Below, piece by piece: positions 24,525 to 36,530 of a DNA stretch of 64,000 nucleotides. The position numbers and the translations under genes are program-made. This stretch comes from Streptomyces sp. Ag109_O5-1 (lineage in GTDB: Bacteria; Actinomycetota; Actinomycetes; Streptomycetales; Streptomycetaceae). The stretch is taken from NCBI RefSeq assembly GCF_003814875.1, contig NZ_RKQF01000001.1, positions 7,068,001-7,132,000 of the forward strand. The letters are read 5' to 3'. Numbering within the stretch: the first letter of the stretch is position 1; every line of letters starts with the position of its first letter. The notes under the pieces were generated by a model, which worked only from the letters and a program-made list of their open reading frames with translations, had not been told where the DNA came from and did not search any database.

Positions 24525-25199
24525 TCACGCCTTCCGGTGCCCTATCAGCCGCGGCTTCTGCTCCAGCCCGTCCAGGCCGTGCCAGGACAGGTTCACCAGA
24601 TGGGCGGCGACCTCCGCCTTCTTCGGGCGGCGCACGTCCAGCCACCACTGGCCGGTCAGCGCGACCATCCCCACCAGCGCCTGCGCGTACAGCGGGGCCA
24701 GCTTGGGGTCGAAGCCGCGGGACTTGAACTCGCGGCCCAGGATGTCCTCCACCTGGGTGGCGATGTCCGAGATCAGGGAGGCGAAGGAACCGGTCGACTG
24801 GGGAATGGGGGAGTCCCGGACCAGGATCCGGAAGCCGTCCGTGTACTCCTCGATGTAGTCCAGGAGCGCGAACGCGGCCTGCTCCAGCAGCTCCCGCGGA
24901 TGCCCGGCCGTGAGGGAACTGGTCACCATGTCCAGCAGCCGGCGCATCTCACGGTCCACCACGACCGCGTACAGCCCCTCCTTGCCGCCGAAGTGCTCGT
25001 ACACCACCGGCTTGGAGACCCCGGCCTTCGCCGCGATCTCCTCCACCGACGTGCCCTCGAAGCCCTTCGCCGCGAAAAGCGTGCGACCGATCTCCAACAG
25101 CTGCTGGCGGCGCTCCGCACCCGTCATACGGGTACGACGCGCCCGCCGCTGCTTTTCGGGACTGGGGGTGCTGGAGTCGGTCGCCACGCCGTCAATCAT
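24525..25199 (-). CDS. TetR-family transcriptional regulator of the desaturase operon
   Basis: The 224-residue protein has an N-terminal TetR HTH (RRQQLLEIGRTLFAAKGF, then VEEIAAKAGVSKPVVYEHFG) and a helical ligand/dimer domain with a WWLDVRRP motif near the end. ATG 25199 overlaps the upstream desaturase stop by 4 nt, so the two are one translationally coupled operon. Autoregulation through the palindromes upstream of the desaturase is likely. The ligand may be an acyl-CoA, inferred from the partner. Confidence 0.92.
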   Translation of the reverse strand: MIDGVATDSSTPSPEKQRRARRTRMTGAERRQQLLEIGRTLFAAKGFEGTSVEEIAAKAGVSKPVVYEHFGGKEGLYAVVVDREMRRLLDMVTSSLTAGHPRELLEQAAFALLDYIEEYTDGFRILVRDSPIPQSTGSFASLISDIATQVEDILGREFKSRGFDPKLAPLYAQALVGMVALTGQWWLDVRRPKKAEVAAHLVNLSWHGLDGLEQKPRLIGHRKA

Positions 25200-26209
25200 G
25201 CCGCCTCGACGGCCTCCGCCCCCTGTCGAGAGCCGCCTTCCCCGGTGTTACGGCGCGAATCGATACGCGAGCGTGACGGCCAGCGCACGTCGTACGCCCA
25301 CCCGAGCTGCTCGCACCAGCGGATGATCCGCGCCGACGAGTCCAGCTGGCCCCGCTCCACCCCGTGCCGTGCCGAGGTCGGGTCGGCATGGTGCAGGTTG
25401 TGCCAGGACTCGCCGCAGGACAGCACCGCCAGCCACCACACGTTCCCGGAGCGGTCGCGCGACTTGAACGGCCGCTTGCCCACCGCGTGGCAGATCGAGT
25501 TGATCGACCACGTCACATGGTGGAGCAACGCCACCCGTACGAGGGAACCCCAGAAGAACGCGGTGAACGCGCCCCACCAGGACATCGTCACCAGCCCGCC
25601 GATCAGCGGCGGCAGTCCCAGCGACAGCATCGTCCAGTAGATGAACTGCCGGGAGATCGTCCGGATCGCCGGGTCCTTGACCAGGTCGGGCGCGTACTTG
25701 TCCTGCGGGGTCCGCTCCTCGTCGAACATCCAGGCGATGTGTGCCCACCACAGGCCCTTGATCAGCGCCGGCACGGTCTCCCCGTACCGCCACGGAGAGT
25801 GCGGGTCGCCCTCGGCGTCGGAGAACTTGTGGTGCTTGCGATGGTCGGCCACCCAGCGCACCAGCGGCCCCTCCACCGCCATCGAGCCCGCGATGGCCAG
25901 CGCGATCCTGAGCGGCCGCTTCGCCTTGAACGAACCATGCGTGAAATAACGGTGGAAACCGATCGTCACACCATGACAGCCCAGGTAGTAGAAGAACACC
26001 AGCAGGCCCAGATCGAGCCAGCTCACGCCTCCCCAGCCCCAGGCCAGCGGCACCGCCGCCAGCAGCGCGAGGAACGGCACGACGATGAACAGCAACAGGG
26101 TGATCTGCTCGATCGAACCCTTCCGCTCGCCGCCCAGAGTGGCGGAGGAAAGCGAGGTGCCGGCGGGCTTCTGGGCGTCTTCGATCACATCGGAACCAGA
26201 CGAGGTCAT
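25196..26209 (-). CDS. Membrane fatty-acid (acyl-CoA delta-9 type) desaturase
   Basis: This is an integral-membrane di-iron desaturase introducing a double bond into acyl chains. The 337-residue protein has the three histidine boxes HRYFTH (residues 86-91), HRKHH (about 124) and HNLHH (about 275), with four hydrophobic segments. ATG 26209 has an AGGGGA SD about 5 nt upstream; the open frame continues 17 codons further without one. It is first in an operon with a TetR regulator and is divergent from ppc across a 302-bp gap. Confidence 0.93.
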   Translation of the reverse strand: MTSSGSDVIEDAQKPAGTSLSSATLGGERKGSIEQITLLLFIVVPFLALLAAVPLAWGWGGVSWLDLGLLVFFYYLGCHGVTIGFHRYFTHGSFKAKRPLRIALAIAGSMAVEGPLVRWVADHRKHHKFSDAEGDPHSPWRYGETVPALIKGLWWAHIAWMFDEERTPQDKYAPDLVKDPAIRTISRQFIYWTMLSLGLPPLIGGLVTMSWWGAFTAFFWGSLVRVALLHHVTWSINSICHAVGKRPFKSRDRSGNVWWLAVLSCGESWHNLHHADPTSARHGVERGQLDSSARIIRWCEQLGWAYDVRWPSRSRIDSRRNTGEGGSRQGAEAVEAA

Positions 26210-26284
26210 GCGCGTCCCCTGTGGGGTCGAGGGTTGAGACAGGTGCCGATCCGCGGCCACCGCACGGGACTCTAGAACTCATTC

Positions 26285-26314
26285 CCTACGGTTCCGTAAC
26301 CTACGGCGACGTAA
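26285..26314. promoter_or_regulatory. TetR-type operator: TACGG-N2-CCGTA palindrome pair
   Basis: TACGGTTCCGTA (26287-26298) lies within CCTACGGTTCCGTAACC and is followed by the half-palindrome CTACGGCGACGTAAG. It sits about 80 bp upstream of the desaturase-TetR operon in the divergent gap with ppc, which contains nothing else I can identify. It is the most likely TetR binding site. Confidence 0.55.
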
Positions 26315-26511
26315 GTATGGCAGCGAGGCGTCTCGCAGCAAGAGCCCGAGAGCCTGCGCGTCCTCATGGACACCTATCCTTGGAGTCGGTCGGACAGCGC
26401 GGTCCGCTCTGTTTCCTTCCCGGATGTCCGGCCCGTATGCGACCAATGCGCCGCGCGGCTGACGGACGGGTCCCCTCCAGACGAGCTTCAACACTGCAAG
26501 GAGCCGCACCT

Positions 26512-29244
<2,733 letters not shown>

Positions 29245-29264
29245 CCGCCACCTTCGGACATGAC

Positions 29265-29296
29265 TGTGCCCCCGGGGTCGTACACCCGGGGGCACA
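29265..29296. terminator. Bidirectional hairpin terminator after ppc
   Basis: TGTGCCCCCGGG (29265-29276) and CCCGGGGGCACA (29285-29296) form a perfect 12-bp stem with an 8-nt loop between convergent ppc and the membrane-protein gene. There is no U-tract, as is common in Streptomyces. Confidence 0.85.
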
Positions 29297-29324
29297 GCCG
29301 TATGTGTCGACTGCACCGCTGTGT

Positions 29325-29825
29325 CTACTGCACCGCGAAGAACGCCGCCGTCAGCAGCGCGATCCCCGAACCGCCCAGCACCCACCCCACCCGCGTCAGC
29401 CGCAGCCCCCCGGCCACCACCACCGACGCCAGCAGCAGCGCACCGCCCAGCGGCACCCACGAGTACAGGACCCCGGCGGGACCCGACCGGACCACGTCAT
29501 CGGTGCCGGGCTTCACGATCACGTCGTACGTCTGCCCCTTGCGCACCGCCACCGACTTGTCGATCACCACACCGGAGCGTGCCGACGCCCCCGCCGAGAC
29601 GGGCGTGAACGGCCCCGAGCAGGTGTCCGCACCGCACGCGGCCACCTTGATCGTGCCCCGCTCCTTGCCCTTCGTCAGCATCACGTGCTGCGCGGTGCCC
29701 CAGGAGCCCCACACACCGGCGATCAGGATCAGCACGGCGACCGCCCCCATCGACACGACACGCAGCGCGTCGACCGGAGCCGTACGGGAGGAGGCGGCTG
29801 AGGCAGCAGGCATGGCCGGGATCAT
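29325..29825 (-). CDS. Two-helix membrane protein of unknown function
   Basis: The 166-residue protein has a membrane segment near residues 23-42 (VVSMGAVAVLILIAGVWGSW), an extracytoplasmic domain of about 80 residues with a Cys pair (AACGADTCSG) that may form a disulfide, then a second hydrophobic hairpin (WVPLGGALLLASVVVAGG and VGWVLGGSGIALLTAAFFAV). I do not recognise a family. ATG 29825 is chosen because a TAGGG purine stretch lies 8-9 nt upstream; ATG 29813 is possible. Confidence 0.75.
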   Translation of the reverse strand: MIPAMPAASAASSRTAPVDALRVVSMGAVAVLILIAGVWGSWGTAQHVMLTKGKERGTIKVAACGADTCSGPFTPVSAGASARSGVVIDKSVAVRKGQTYDVIVKPGTDDVVRSGPAGVLYSWVPLGGALLLASVVVAGGLRLTRVGWVLGGSGIALLTAAFFAVQ

Positions 29826-29834
29826 TGGCCATTT

Positions 29835-29861
29835 CCCTACGGTCGGTCAACTTCCGTAGGG
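29835..29861. promoter_or_regulatory. Inverted repeat CCCTACGG-N11-CCGTAGGG
   Basis: Perfect 8-bp arms lie 10 bp upstream of the membrane-protein gene. The half-site resembles the CCTACGG half-site of the desaturase/TetR operator at 26285, but with an 11-bp centre. Confidence 0.5.
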
Positions 29862-29889
29862 GGCAAGCGGGGAACAAACAGGGGACAAG

Positions 29890-30507
29890 TCAGGAGTTGT
29901 ACGTGCTTTGCGCCCGCTCCAGCCCCTCGGTCACCAGCGCCTCCACCGCGTCGGCCGCCCGGTCCACGAAGTAGTCCAGTTCCTTGCGCTCGGCCGAGGA
30001 GAAGTCCTTCAGCACGAAGTCGGCGACCTGCATACGACCCGGAGGGCGCCCGATCCCGAACCGCACCCGGTGGTAGTCCGCCCCCATCGCCTTCGTCATC
30101 GACTTCAGCCCGTTGTGGCCGTTGTCCCCGCCGCCCAGCTTCAGACGGAGCACGCCGTAGTCGATGTCCAGCTCGTCGTGGACCGCGACGACATTGGCGA
30201 GCGGCACCTTGTAGAAGTCCCGCAACGCGTTCACCGGCCCGCCGGACAGGTTCATGAACGACATCGGCTTGGCCAGGATCACCCGCCGGTTCGCCGGCCC
30301 CGGCGCCCCGATCCGCCCCTCCACGACCTGCGCCTGCGCCTTCCCGGCCCGCTTGAACTTCCCCCCGATCCGCCCGGCGAGCAGATCCGCCACCATGAAA
30401 CCGACGTTGTGCCGGTTCGCCGCGTACTCGGGACCCGGGTTCCCGAGCCCGACGATCAGCCAGGGGGCGTTGGCGGGCGAGGCGCCTGCGGGGGTGGTCA
30501 CGTGCAT
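29890..30507 (-). CDS. pth: Peptidyl-tRNA hydrolase
   Basis: Pth cleaves peptidyl-tRNAs released from stalled ribosomes, recycling tRNA. The 205-residue enzyme shows [19 protein letters not shown] with the catalytic His near residue 33, [11 protein letters not shown] near 79, HDELDIDYG near 110 and [12 protein letters not shown] near 125. ATG 30507 has an AAGGAG SD 4 nt upstream. It follows rplY on the - strand after 74 bp, within the conserved rplY-pth pair. Confidence 0.97.
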   Translation of the reverse strand: MHVTTPAGASPANAPWLIVGLGNPGPEYAANRHNVGFMVADLLAGRIGGKFKRAGKAQAQVVEGRIGAPGPANRRVILAKPMSFMNLSGGPVNALRDFYKVPLANVVAVHDELDIDYGVLRLKLGGGDNGHNGLKSMTKAMGADYHRVRFGIGRPPGRMQVADFVLKDFSSAERKELDYFVDRAADAVEALVTEGLERAQSTYNS

Positions 30508-30581
30508 GTCTCCTTGATACGCGCCAGCCGCCGCTCCCGGAAGGAAGCAGCGGCTGACGAACGATGGAACGAAGGTGAGGA

Positions 30582-31178
30582 TCAGGCCTCGGCGGCCTCT
30601 TCGCCCGCGGCCTCTTCGCCCGCGGGGGCCTCCTCCGCCTGCGCGGCCAGAACCTGGAGGACGACCGCGTCCTCCTCGACGGCCAGCGTCACGCCGGACG
30701 GCAGGACGATGTCCTTGGCGAGGACGGAGGCACCGGCCTCCAGGCCCTCGACGGAGACGGTGACGGCCTCGGGGATGTGGGTGGCCTCGGCCTCGACCGG
30801 CAGCGCGTTCAGGACGTGCTCCAGCAGGTTGCCGCCGGCGGCCAGCTCACCCTCGGTGTGGACCGGGATCTCGACCGTGACCTTCTCGCCACGCTTGACC
30901 AGCAGCAGGTCGACGTGCTCCAGGAAGCCCTTGATCGGGTCGCGCTGCACGGACTTCGGGATCGCCAGCTCGTTGGTCTTGCCGTCGATGTCCAGGGAGA
31001 TCAGGACGTTCGGCGTACGCAGCGCGAGCAGCAGGTCGTGGCCCGGAAGGGTCAGGTGGATCGGGTCCGAACCGTGGCCGTACAGCACACCGGGAACCTT
31101 GGCGTCACGACGGATACGACGCGCGGCACCCTTGCCGAACTCGGTGCGCGTCTGGGCGGCGAGCTTCACCTCGGACAT
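30582..31178 (-). CDS. rplY: 50S ribosomal protein L25 (general stress protein Ctc type)
   Basis: This 198-residue L25/TL5/Ctc protein binds 5S rRNA. It has an N-terminal L25 beta-barrel ([24 protein letters not shown], residues 12-35), the C-terminal TL5 domain (from about residue 95) and an Ala/Glu-rich acidic tail. ATG 31178 has a GAGGAG SD with 8-nt spacing; an earlier in-frame ATG at 31187 is less favourable. Confidence 0.95.
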   Translation of the reverse strand: MSEVKLAAQTRTEFGKGAARRIRRDAKVPGVLYGHGSDPIHLTLPGHDLLLALRTPNVLISLDIDGKTNELAIPKSVQRDPIKGFLEHVDLLLVKRGEKVTVEIPVHTEGELAAGGNLLEHVLNALPVEAEATHIPEAVTVSVEGLEAGASVLAKDIVLPSGVTLAVEEDAVVLQVLAAQAEEAPAGEEAAGEEAAEA

Positions 31179-31264
31179 GTGGATCACTCCTCGTAGAGGT
31201 AGATACGGACGTGGTCACCCGGCCACGAACGGCCTGCTACGAAGAGCGCGTCGATAACGGAGGC

Positions 31265-31316
31265 GTGGCCTCCCTCGCCGAGCAACTTCAGAAGTCTACT
31301 CGGCGCGAGAGGCCAC
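31265..31316 (-). terminator. Long imperfect hairpin between prs and rplY
   Basis: GTGGCC...CGCCGAG (31265-31282) pairs with CTCGGCG...GGCCAC (about 31299-31316). A second smaller stem, GCGCCC/GGGCGC, lies at 31335-31349. On the - strand both follow prs and precede rplY, so they probably terminate or attenuate the prs transcript. Confidence 0.65.
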
Positions 31317-31391
31317 AGGAAAATCGATCATCAGCGCCCTCCGGGCGCGGGCGATCATGCAGAAGCGTTTTTACAGCTCACTGCTCGCTGT

Positions 31392-32372
31392 TCACTGCTC
31401 GTCGAACAGGCTCGTCACCGAACCGTCCTCGAACACCTCACGCACCGCACTCGCGATCGTCGGCGCGATCGACAGCACCGTGATCTTGTCCAGATCCCGG
31501 CTCAGCTCACCCGGCGTCGGCAGCGTGTTCGTCAGCACGAACTCGCTCACCCGCGAGTTCTTCAACCGGTCCGCCGCAGGACCGGAGAGAACGCCGTGCG
31601 TGGCGGTCACGATGACATCCTCCGCACCGTGCGCGAACAGCGCGTCCGCGGCCGCACAGATGGTCCCACCCGTGTCGATCATGTCGTCGACCAGGACACA
31701 CACCCGGCCCTCGACCTCACCCACGACCTCGTGGACGGTCACCTGGTTCGCCACGTCCTTGTCACGCCGCTTGTGCACGATGGCGAGCGGCGCACCCAGC
31801 CGGTCGCACCAGCGGTCCGCCACCCGCACCCGGCCGGCGTCCGGGGACACGATCGTCAGCTTGTCCTTCTCCACCTTCGAGCCCACGTAGTCCGCCAGCA
31901 GCGGAAGCGCGAACAGGTGGTCCACCGGACCGTCGAAGAACCCCTGGATCTGGTCCGTGTGCAGGTCCACCGTCAGAATCCGGTCCGCACCCGCCGTCTT
32001 CATCAGATCGGCGATGAGCCGCGCCGAGATCGGTTCACGGCCCCGGTGCTTCTTGTCCTGCCGCGCGTAACCGTAGAACGGCACAATCACCGTGATGGAA
32101 CGCGCCGACGCACGCTTCAACGCGTCGATCATGATCAACTGCTCCATGATCCACTGGTTGATCGGAGCCGTGTGGCTCTGGATCACGAAGCAGTCGGCAC
32201 CACGCGCCGACTCCTGATAGCGGACGTAGATCTCACCGTTCGCGAAGTCGAAGGCCTTCGTCGGGACGACCCCGACACCCAGCTGGTGGGCGACCTCCTC
32301 GGCAAGCTCGGGGTGGGCGCGGCCGGAGAAGAACATCATCTTCTTCTCGCCGGTCGTCTTGATCCCGGTCAC
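31392..32372 (-). CDS. prs: Ribose-phosphate pyrophosphokinase
   Basis: Prs makes PRPP from ribose-5-phosphate and ATP for purine, pyrimidine, His and Trp synthesis. The 326-residue enzyme contains FYGYARQDKKHRGREP near residue 101, DLHTDQIQGFF near 135 and the PRPP-binding loop VLVDDMIDTGGTICAA near 226. GTG 32372 has a GAGGAG SD 8 nt upstream. It lies downstream of glmU on the - strand (141 bp), the usual glmU-prs order. Confidence 0.97.
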   Translation of the reverse strand: MTGIKTTGEKKMMFFSGRAHPELAEEVAHQLGVGVVPTKAFDFANGEIYVRYQESARGADCFVIQSHTAPINQWIMEQLIMIDALKRASARSITVIVPFYGYARQDKKHRGREPISARLIADLMKTAGADRILTVDLHTDQIQGFFDGPVDHLFALPLLADYVGSKVEKDKLTIVSPDAGRVRVADRWCDRLGAPLAIVHKRRDKDVANQVTVHEVVGEVEGRVCVLVDDMIDTGGTICAAADALFAHGAEDVIVTATHGVLSGPAADRLKNSRVSEFVLTNTLPTPGELSRDLDKITVLSIAPTIASAVREVFEDGSVTSLFDEQ

Positions 32373-32513
32373 AGCACTGTCTCCTCAGAGGTGTCTCAGC
32401 CGTACAGCTGGATCTCCAGCGCCCTGTGTGCCGGGCGCGGGAGGCCGAATCAGCTGGTTAGGTGCGGGTGTGCACTTATCACGGTACGACGTCTTCGGCG
32501 CACCTGTTTCCGG

Positions 32514-33962
32514 TCAGTCCTCGCTCGCGCCCTGCCGGGAAGCCGCCTCGGCAGCCTTCGCCGCCGCGCTGCCCGGCCGCTTCCGGGCCACCCAACCCTC
32601 GATATTCCGCTGCTGACCGCGGGCCACGGCCAGCGAACCGGGCGGCACATCCTTCGTGATCACAGAGCCGGCAGCGGTGTACGCACCGTCCCCGACCGTG
32701 ACAGGAGCCACAAACATGTTGTCCGAACCCGTCTTGCAGTGCGACCCGACCGTCGTGTGGTGCTTGCTCTCCCCGTCGTAGTTCACGAACACGCTCGCCG
32801 CACCGATGTTCGAGTACTCGCCGATCGTCGCGTCACCCACATACGAGAGATGCGGAACCTTCGTCCCCTCCCCGATCGACGCGTTCTTCGTCTCCACGTA
32901 CGTACCGATCTTGCCCTTCGCCCCCAGCCGGGTCCCCGGCCGCAGGTAGGCATACGGTCCCACGGACGCGTCCGCACCGATATGAGCGGAATCGGACACC
33001 GTGTTGTCCACCCGCGCCCCCGCACCGACCCTGGTGTCCTTCAGCCGGCTGTTCGGCCCGACCTCCGCACCCTGCCCCACATGCGTGTCACCCTGCAGCA
33101 GGGTGTTGGGGTTGACCACCGCATCCTGCTCGAACGTCACCGTCACATCCACCCACGTCGTGGCCGGATCCACCACCGTCACACCCGCGAGCATCGCCCG
33201 CTCCAGCAACCGGTCGTTGAGAATCCGCCGCGCCTCCGCCAGCTGCACCCGGTTGTTGATCCCGGCGATCTCCCGGTGATCCCCGGCCACCGAGGCCCCC
33301 ACCCGATGCCCGGCCTCCCGCAGGATCCCCAGCACATCGGTCAGGTACTCCTCACCCTGACTGTTGTCCGTCCGCACCTTCCCCAGCGCGTCCGCCAGCA
33401 ACTGCCCGTCGAACGCGAACACACCCGAGTTGATCTCCCGGATCGCCCGCTGCGCGTCGGAGGCGTCCTTGTGCTCCACGATGGCCGTCACGGCCCCGGA
33501 GACCTCGTCGCGCACGATACGGCCGTAACCGGTCGCGTCCGGAACCTCCGCCGTCAGCACGGTCACGGCGTTGCCGTCGGCGTGGTGGGTCCCGGCGAGC
33601 GCCGTCAGCGTCTCCCCGGTCAGCAACGGGGTGTCCCCGCAGACCACGACCACGGTCCCGTCGACCGCTCCGCCCAGCTCCTCCAGCGCCATCCGCACGG
33701 CGTGCCCGGTGCCGTTCTGCTGCTCCTGCACGGCGGTGCGGACGGCGGCGTCGACCTCGCCGAGATGCGCGGCGACCTGCTCACGCGCGTGCCCCACGAC
33801 GACGACCAGGTTCTCGGGGTCCAACTCACGGGAGGCGGCGAGCACATGACCCACCAGGGAACGGCCACAGAGCTGATGCAGGACCTTGGGTGTGGCCGAC
33901 TTCATACGGGTGCCCTCACCCGCTGCGAGAACGACGACGGCTGCCGGGCGAATGGCGCTCAC
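32514..33962 (-). CDS. glmU: Bifunctional UDP-GlcNAc pyrophosphorylase/GlcN-1-P acetyltransferase
   Basis: GlmU acetylates glucosamine-1-phosphate and couples it to UTP, giving UDP-GlcNAc for peptidoglycan. The 482-residue protein has the nucleotidyltransferase motif [11 protein letters not shown] near residue 13 and [12 protein letters not shown] near 105. From about residue 260 left-handed beta-helix hexapeptide repeats include [14 protein letters not shown] and [16 protein letters not shown] 33962 follows a GAAGGG SD; the open frame upstream crosses the terminator and tRNA gene and is not coding. Confidence 0.97.
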   Translation of the reverse strand: MSAIRPAAVVVLAAGEGTRMKSATPKVLHQLCGRSLVGHVLAASRELDPENLVVVVGHAREQVAAHLGEVDAAVRTAVQEQQNGTGHAVRMALEELGGAVDGTVVVVCGDTPLLTGETLTALAGTHHADGNAVTVLTAEVPDATGYGRIVRDEVSGAVTAIVEHKDASDAQRAIREINSGVFAFDGQLLADALGKVRTDNSQGEEYLTDVLGILREAGHRVGASVAGDHREIAGINNRVQLAEARRILNDRLLERAMLAGVTVVDPATTWVDVTVTFEQDAVVNPNTLLQGDTHVGQGAEVGPNSRLKDTRVGAGARVDNTVSDSAHIGADASVGPYAYLRPGTRLGAKGKIGTYVETKNASIGEGTKVPHLSYVGDATIGEYSNIGAASVFVNYDGESKHHTTVGSHCKTGSDNMFVAPVTVGDGAYTAAGSVITKDVPPGSLAVARGQQRNIEGWVARKRPGSAAAKAAEAASRQGASED

Positions 33963-34037
33963 GGATGTGCCCTTCGGCTTTTGGACGGGTGGGGACATCC
34001 GCAGGATACCGGGGCGTTTCACGGGGGACATGGGAGC

Positions 34038-34063
34038 GGGCCCTGACGGTGCTGTCAGGGCCC
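34038..34063 (-). terminator. Hairpin terminator after tRNA-Gln
   Basis: GGGCCCTGAC (34038-34047) and GTCAGGGCCC (34054-34063) form a perfect 10-bp stem with a 6-nt loop, directly 3' of the tRNA and upstream of glmU. Confidence 0.85.
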
Positions 34064-34073
34064 GAACCGAGCA

Positions 34074-34148
34074 TGGCTCCCCCGCCAGGACTCGAACCCG
34101 GACAGATGGCACCAAAAGCCACAGTGCTGCCAATTACACCACGGGGGA
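34074..34148 (-). tRNA. tRNA-Gln (TTG)
   Basis: On the - strand the gene reads from TCCCCCG at 34148 to the matching CGGGGGA, a G discriminator and an encoded CCA at 34074. The D-arm contains TGGTGTAATTGGCAGCA, the anticodon loop CTTTTGG gives anticodon TTG, and the T-arm GGTTCGAACCC is intact. The 7-bp acceptor stem is perfect. It lies 23 nt downstream of an HTH protein gene on the same strand, so it may be read from that gene's promoter. Confidence 0.96.
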
Positions 34149-34171
34149 ATATTCTCGACCAAACCGGACAT

Positions 34172-35038
34172 TCAGTCAGGTCGCCGAGTGGCGCCTCCTA
34201 CTATGCCGTACCAGGCGCCTTCCATGCGACGGTACAAGTCGGCGCTCTGGCGGACGTAGATCACGAGGCATCCGTGATAGGAGTCGCCGGTGTTCTTCCG
34301 GACCGTCCTGGGGTTGTGCTTCTTCAGAGTTGCCTTGCTGAACGCGGATACCTCGACGTCCGCGACGTCTGCCCAGAACTCCTCGGCGGCCCGCACGTCC
34401 GCCGTCTCGTGAATGCTGACCCGGAGGGTCAGGCGGTCCCGCGTCACCTCGAGTAGGTCGAGCCACCGGAGGAAGAGCTTGATCACGTTGGGGTCGCTGT
34501 TGATGAACTGCAAGACCTCGGTGCGCCGGTACGGCTTGTCCTTGGAGCCTTCGGCCCAGTAGAGGGTGACCCCTGCGACGAATAGCTCCCGGTCCGACAG
34601 CTCTCCGATGGACGCTGCGGCTTCCCGCTTCGTTGCTGCGCGTTCGAGGTCTCGCGAGGCGTGGAGTCGCGCCAGTCCCGCGTTCATGCGCGCTCGCTGC
34701 TCCTCGGGTGTGCATGTGGGTTCTGGATGCGGCAGATCTCGCACCCAGAGCGAGACCGAGCTCTTTGAGCACCCCAACTCGGCTTGGATCTGGTTGTACG
34801 TCCAACCCTGGAGCCGTAGCTCCCGCGCCCTGGCCCTCAGGTCGTCCTTCGCGTTCGGTCGCTTCGTCCAGTCCGGCGGTGGCTCGCCCTCCAGGAGGCG
34901 GTTGAGGATGTCGTTGTTGTCGACGTGGAGGCGGTCGCGGATCTGGCGTCGGCTGAGTCCTGCGCGCCGCAGCGCGACCGCCTGCTCCCGCAGTCCCTCG
35001 AAGTTCTGGTACTTGCCTTGTGGATGTGCCATGGGCAT
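34172..35038 (-). CDS. HTH protein with LAGLIDADG/WhiA-like endonuclease-type C-terminus
   Basis: This 288-residue protein has two resolvase-like helix-turn-helix segments (AVALRRAGLSRRQIRDRLHV near residue 21; ELRLQGWTYNQIQAELGCSK near 73). Its C-terminal domain has GVTLYWAEGSKDK near residue 155, FINSDPNVIKLFLRWL near 175 and SAFSKATLKKHNPRTVRKN near 230, a pattern reminiscent of LAGLIDADG-fold proteins that recognise DNA. It could be a homing-endonuclease relative or a DNA-binding regulator. Two close ATGs (35038, 35032) are possible starts. The gene ends 23 nt before tRNA-Gln. A palindrome 12 nt upstream may be its operator. Family assignment is tentative. Confidence 0.65.
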   Translation of the reverse strand: MPMAHPQGKYQNFEGLREQAVALRRAGLSRRQIRDRLHVDNNDILNRLLEGEPPPDWTKRPNAKDDLRARARELRLQGWTYNQIQAELGCSKSSVSLWVRDLPHPEPTCTPEEQRARMNAGLARLHASRDLERAATKREAAASIGELSDRELFVAGVTLYWAEGSKDKPYRRTEVLQFINSDPNVIKLFLRWLDLLEVTRDRLTLRVSIHETADVRAAEEFWADVADVEVSAFSKATLKKHNPRTVRKNTGDSYHGCLVIYVRQSADLYRRMEGAWYGIVGGATRRPD

Positions 35039-35049
35039 ACCGTCCGGGC

Positions 35050-35064
35050 GGAATGCGTCATTCC
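35050..35064. promoter_or_regulatory. Palindrome GGAATGCGTCATTCC
   Basis: Perfect 6-bp arms flank a 3-bp centre, 12 nt upstream of the HTH/endonuclease-like gene. A 14-of-15 match, GGAATACGTCATTCC, lies at 54311-54325 upstream of the phospholipase gene. Confidence 0.5.
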
Positions 35065-35186
35065 GGGTTCGAACGGGTGTGGTTCAGCAGTTCGAGGGAT
35101 TCCGGAGGGTTTCGGTGCTGTTCGGTTACGGAGTGTGGTGTAGGGCAGTAGACGAAACTCACCGGAAAAGCCCACCCTCGCGCCCG

Positions 35187-35192
35187 TAGGCT
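35187..35192 (+). promoter_or_regulatory. -10 hexamer TAGGCT for leaderless histidine kinase gene
   Basis: TAGGCT ends 6 nt before ATG 35199. There is no SD. Confidence 0.6.
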
Positions 35193-35198
35193 GGACGC

Positions 35199-36518
35199 AT
35201 GACCACGACGGGGGCAGACCACGCGACGGCCTTGACCGGGCCGTGGTGGTGGTCGCGGTGGCGTAGTGCGGTTCTGGACGGGGCGCTCGCCCTGGTGTCG
35301 GCGCTGGAGTGCGGCGCCGAGGGGATTCCGTTCGCGCGGGACGCGGGCGTCCCGCTGTCGGCGGGGATCGTGTTCGGTTTACTGGCCGGTTCCGTGCTGC
35401 TGCTGCGCCGGAAGTGGCCGATAGCCGTCGTGCTGGTGTCGATCGCGATCACGCCGGCCCAGATGGGCTTCCTGATGGGGATCGTCGGCCTGTACACCCT
35501 GGCCGCGGCGGAGCTGCCGCGGCGGATCATCGTGGCGCTGGCGGGGATGTCGCTGGTGGGCACGATGATCGTGACGTTCGTGCGGGTGAAGCAGGACATG
35601 GCGCGGGGCGATCTGACGCTGGGGGACTGGTTCGTGCCGTTCGCGGCGGTCACGACGTCGCTCGGGCTGACCGCTCCGCCGTTGCTGCTGGGGTTGTACG
35701 TGGGTGCGCGGCGGCGGCTGATGGAGAGTCTGCGGGAGCGGGCGGACAGTCTGGAGCGGGAGCTGCAGTTGCTCGCGGAGCGGGCGGAGGAGCGTGCGGA
35801 GTGGGCGCGGGGTGAGGAGCGGACGCGGATTGCGCGGGAGATGCATGACGTGGTCGCGCATCGGGTGAGCCTGATGGTGGTGCATGCGGCGGCGTTGCAG
35901 GCGGTGGCGCGGAAGGATCCGGAGAAGGCGGTGCGTAACGCTGCGCTGGTGGGGGACATGGGGCGGCAGGCGTTGACGGAGTTGCGGGAGATGTTGGGGG
36001 TGTTGCGTTCGGGGGAGAGTGTGCGGCGTCGTGCGGCGTCGTCGGCGTCTTCCGCGGCGGTGCCGTTGGCCGCGGTGGGGGTGGCGGCGGCGGTGGCGGC
36101 TTCGCGGGTGGCGGAGGAGGAGGGGCCGTGGCTGTCGGAGCTGGAGGAGTTGATCGGGCAGTCGGCGGCGGCCGGGATGGCGGTGGATCTGTCGGTGGAG
36201 GGGGAGGTGCGGTCGTATGCGGTGCAGATCGAGCAGACGGCGTACCGGGTGGTGCAGGAGGCGTTGACGAACGTCCACAAGCATGCGGCGGGTGCGAAGA
36301 CGCATGTGCGGCTCGCGCATCGGGGGGTGGAGATCGCGATGCAGGTGGAGAACGAGCCGCCGCCGGAGCCGGCGTCGGCGGCGTCGGTGGGGCTGCCGTC
36401 GGGTGGGAACGGTCTGGTGGGGATGCGTGAGCGGGTGCTGGGGCTGGGCGGGGTGTTTGTGTCGGGGCCGACGGATGCCGGGGGTTTTCGGGTGTCGGCG
36501 GTGATTCCGGCGGTCTGA
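35199..36518 (+). CDS. Orphan NarL-type sensor histidine kinase
   Basis: This 439-residue membrane kinase has five to six hydrophobic segments over residues 20-180, a coiled-coil linker (RERADSLERELQLLAERAEE), the HisKA_3 dimerisation motif REMHDVVAHRVSL with the phospho-acceptor His at about residue 216, an Ala-rich insertion near 290, and an HATPase region ending in GGNGLVGMRERVLGLGG near residue 407. No response regulator adjoins it. It is transcribed towards the toxin-immunity island but no functional link can be shown. Confidence 0.92.
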   Translation: MTTTGADHATALTGPWWWSRWRSAVLDGALALVSALECGAEGIPFARDAGVPLSAGIVFGLLAGSVLLLRRKWPIAVVLVSIAITPAQMGFLMGIVGLYTLAAAELPRRIIVALAGMSLVGTMIVTFVRVKQDMARGDLTLGDWFVPFAAVTTSLGLTAPPLLLGLYVGARRRLMESLRERADSLERELQLLAERAEERAEWARGEERTRIAREMHDVVAHRVSLMVVHAAALQAVARKDPEKAVRNAALVGDMGRQALTELREMLGVLRSGESVRRRAASSASSAAVPLAAVGVAAAVAASRVAEEEGPWLSELEELIGQSAAAGMAVDLSVEGEVRSYAVQIEQTAYRVVQEALTNVHKHAAGAKTHVRLAHRGVEIAMQVENEPPPEPASAASVGLPSGGNGLVGMRERVLGLGGVFVSGPTDAGGFRVSAVIPAV

Positions 36519-36530
36519 GCGTTCGTCCGG

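Noticed and set aside
32514-34133. Longer GlmU start through the tRNA-Gln region.
   Set aside because: The extension crosses the tRNA and its terminator; GTG 33962 has an SD and matches the family N-terminus.
34074-35064. Integrated element using tRNA-Gln as attachment site.
   Set aside because: No duplicated tRNA 3' end or integrase was seen; the adjoining gene lies on the 5' side of the tRNA, opposite to the usual side.
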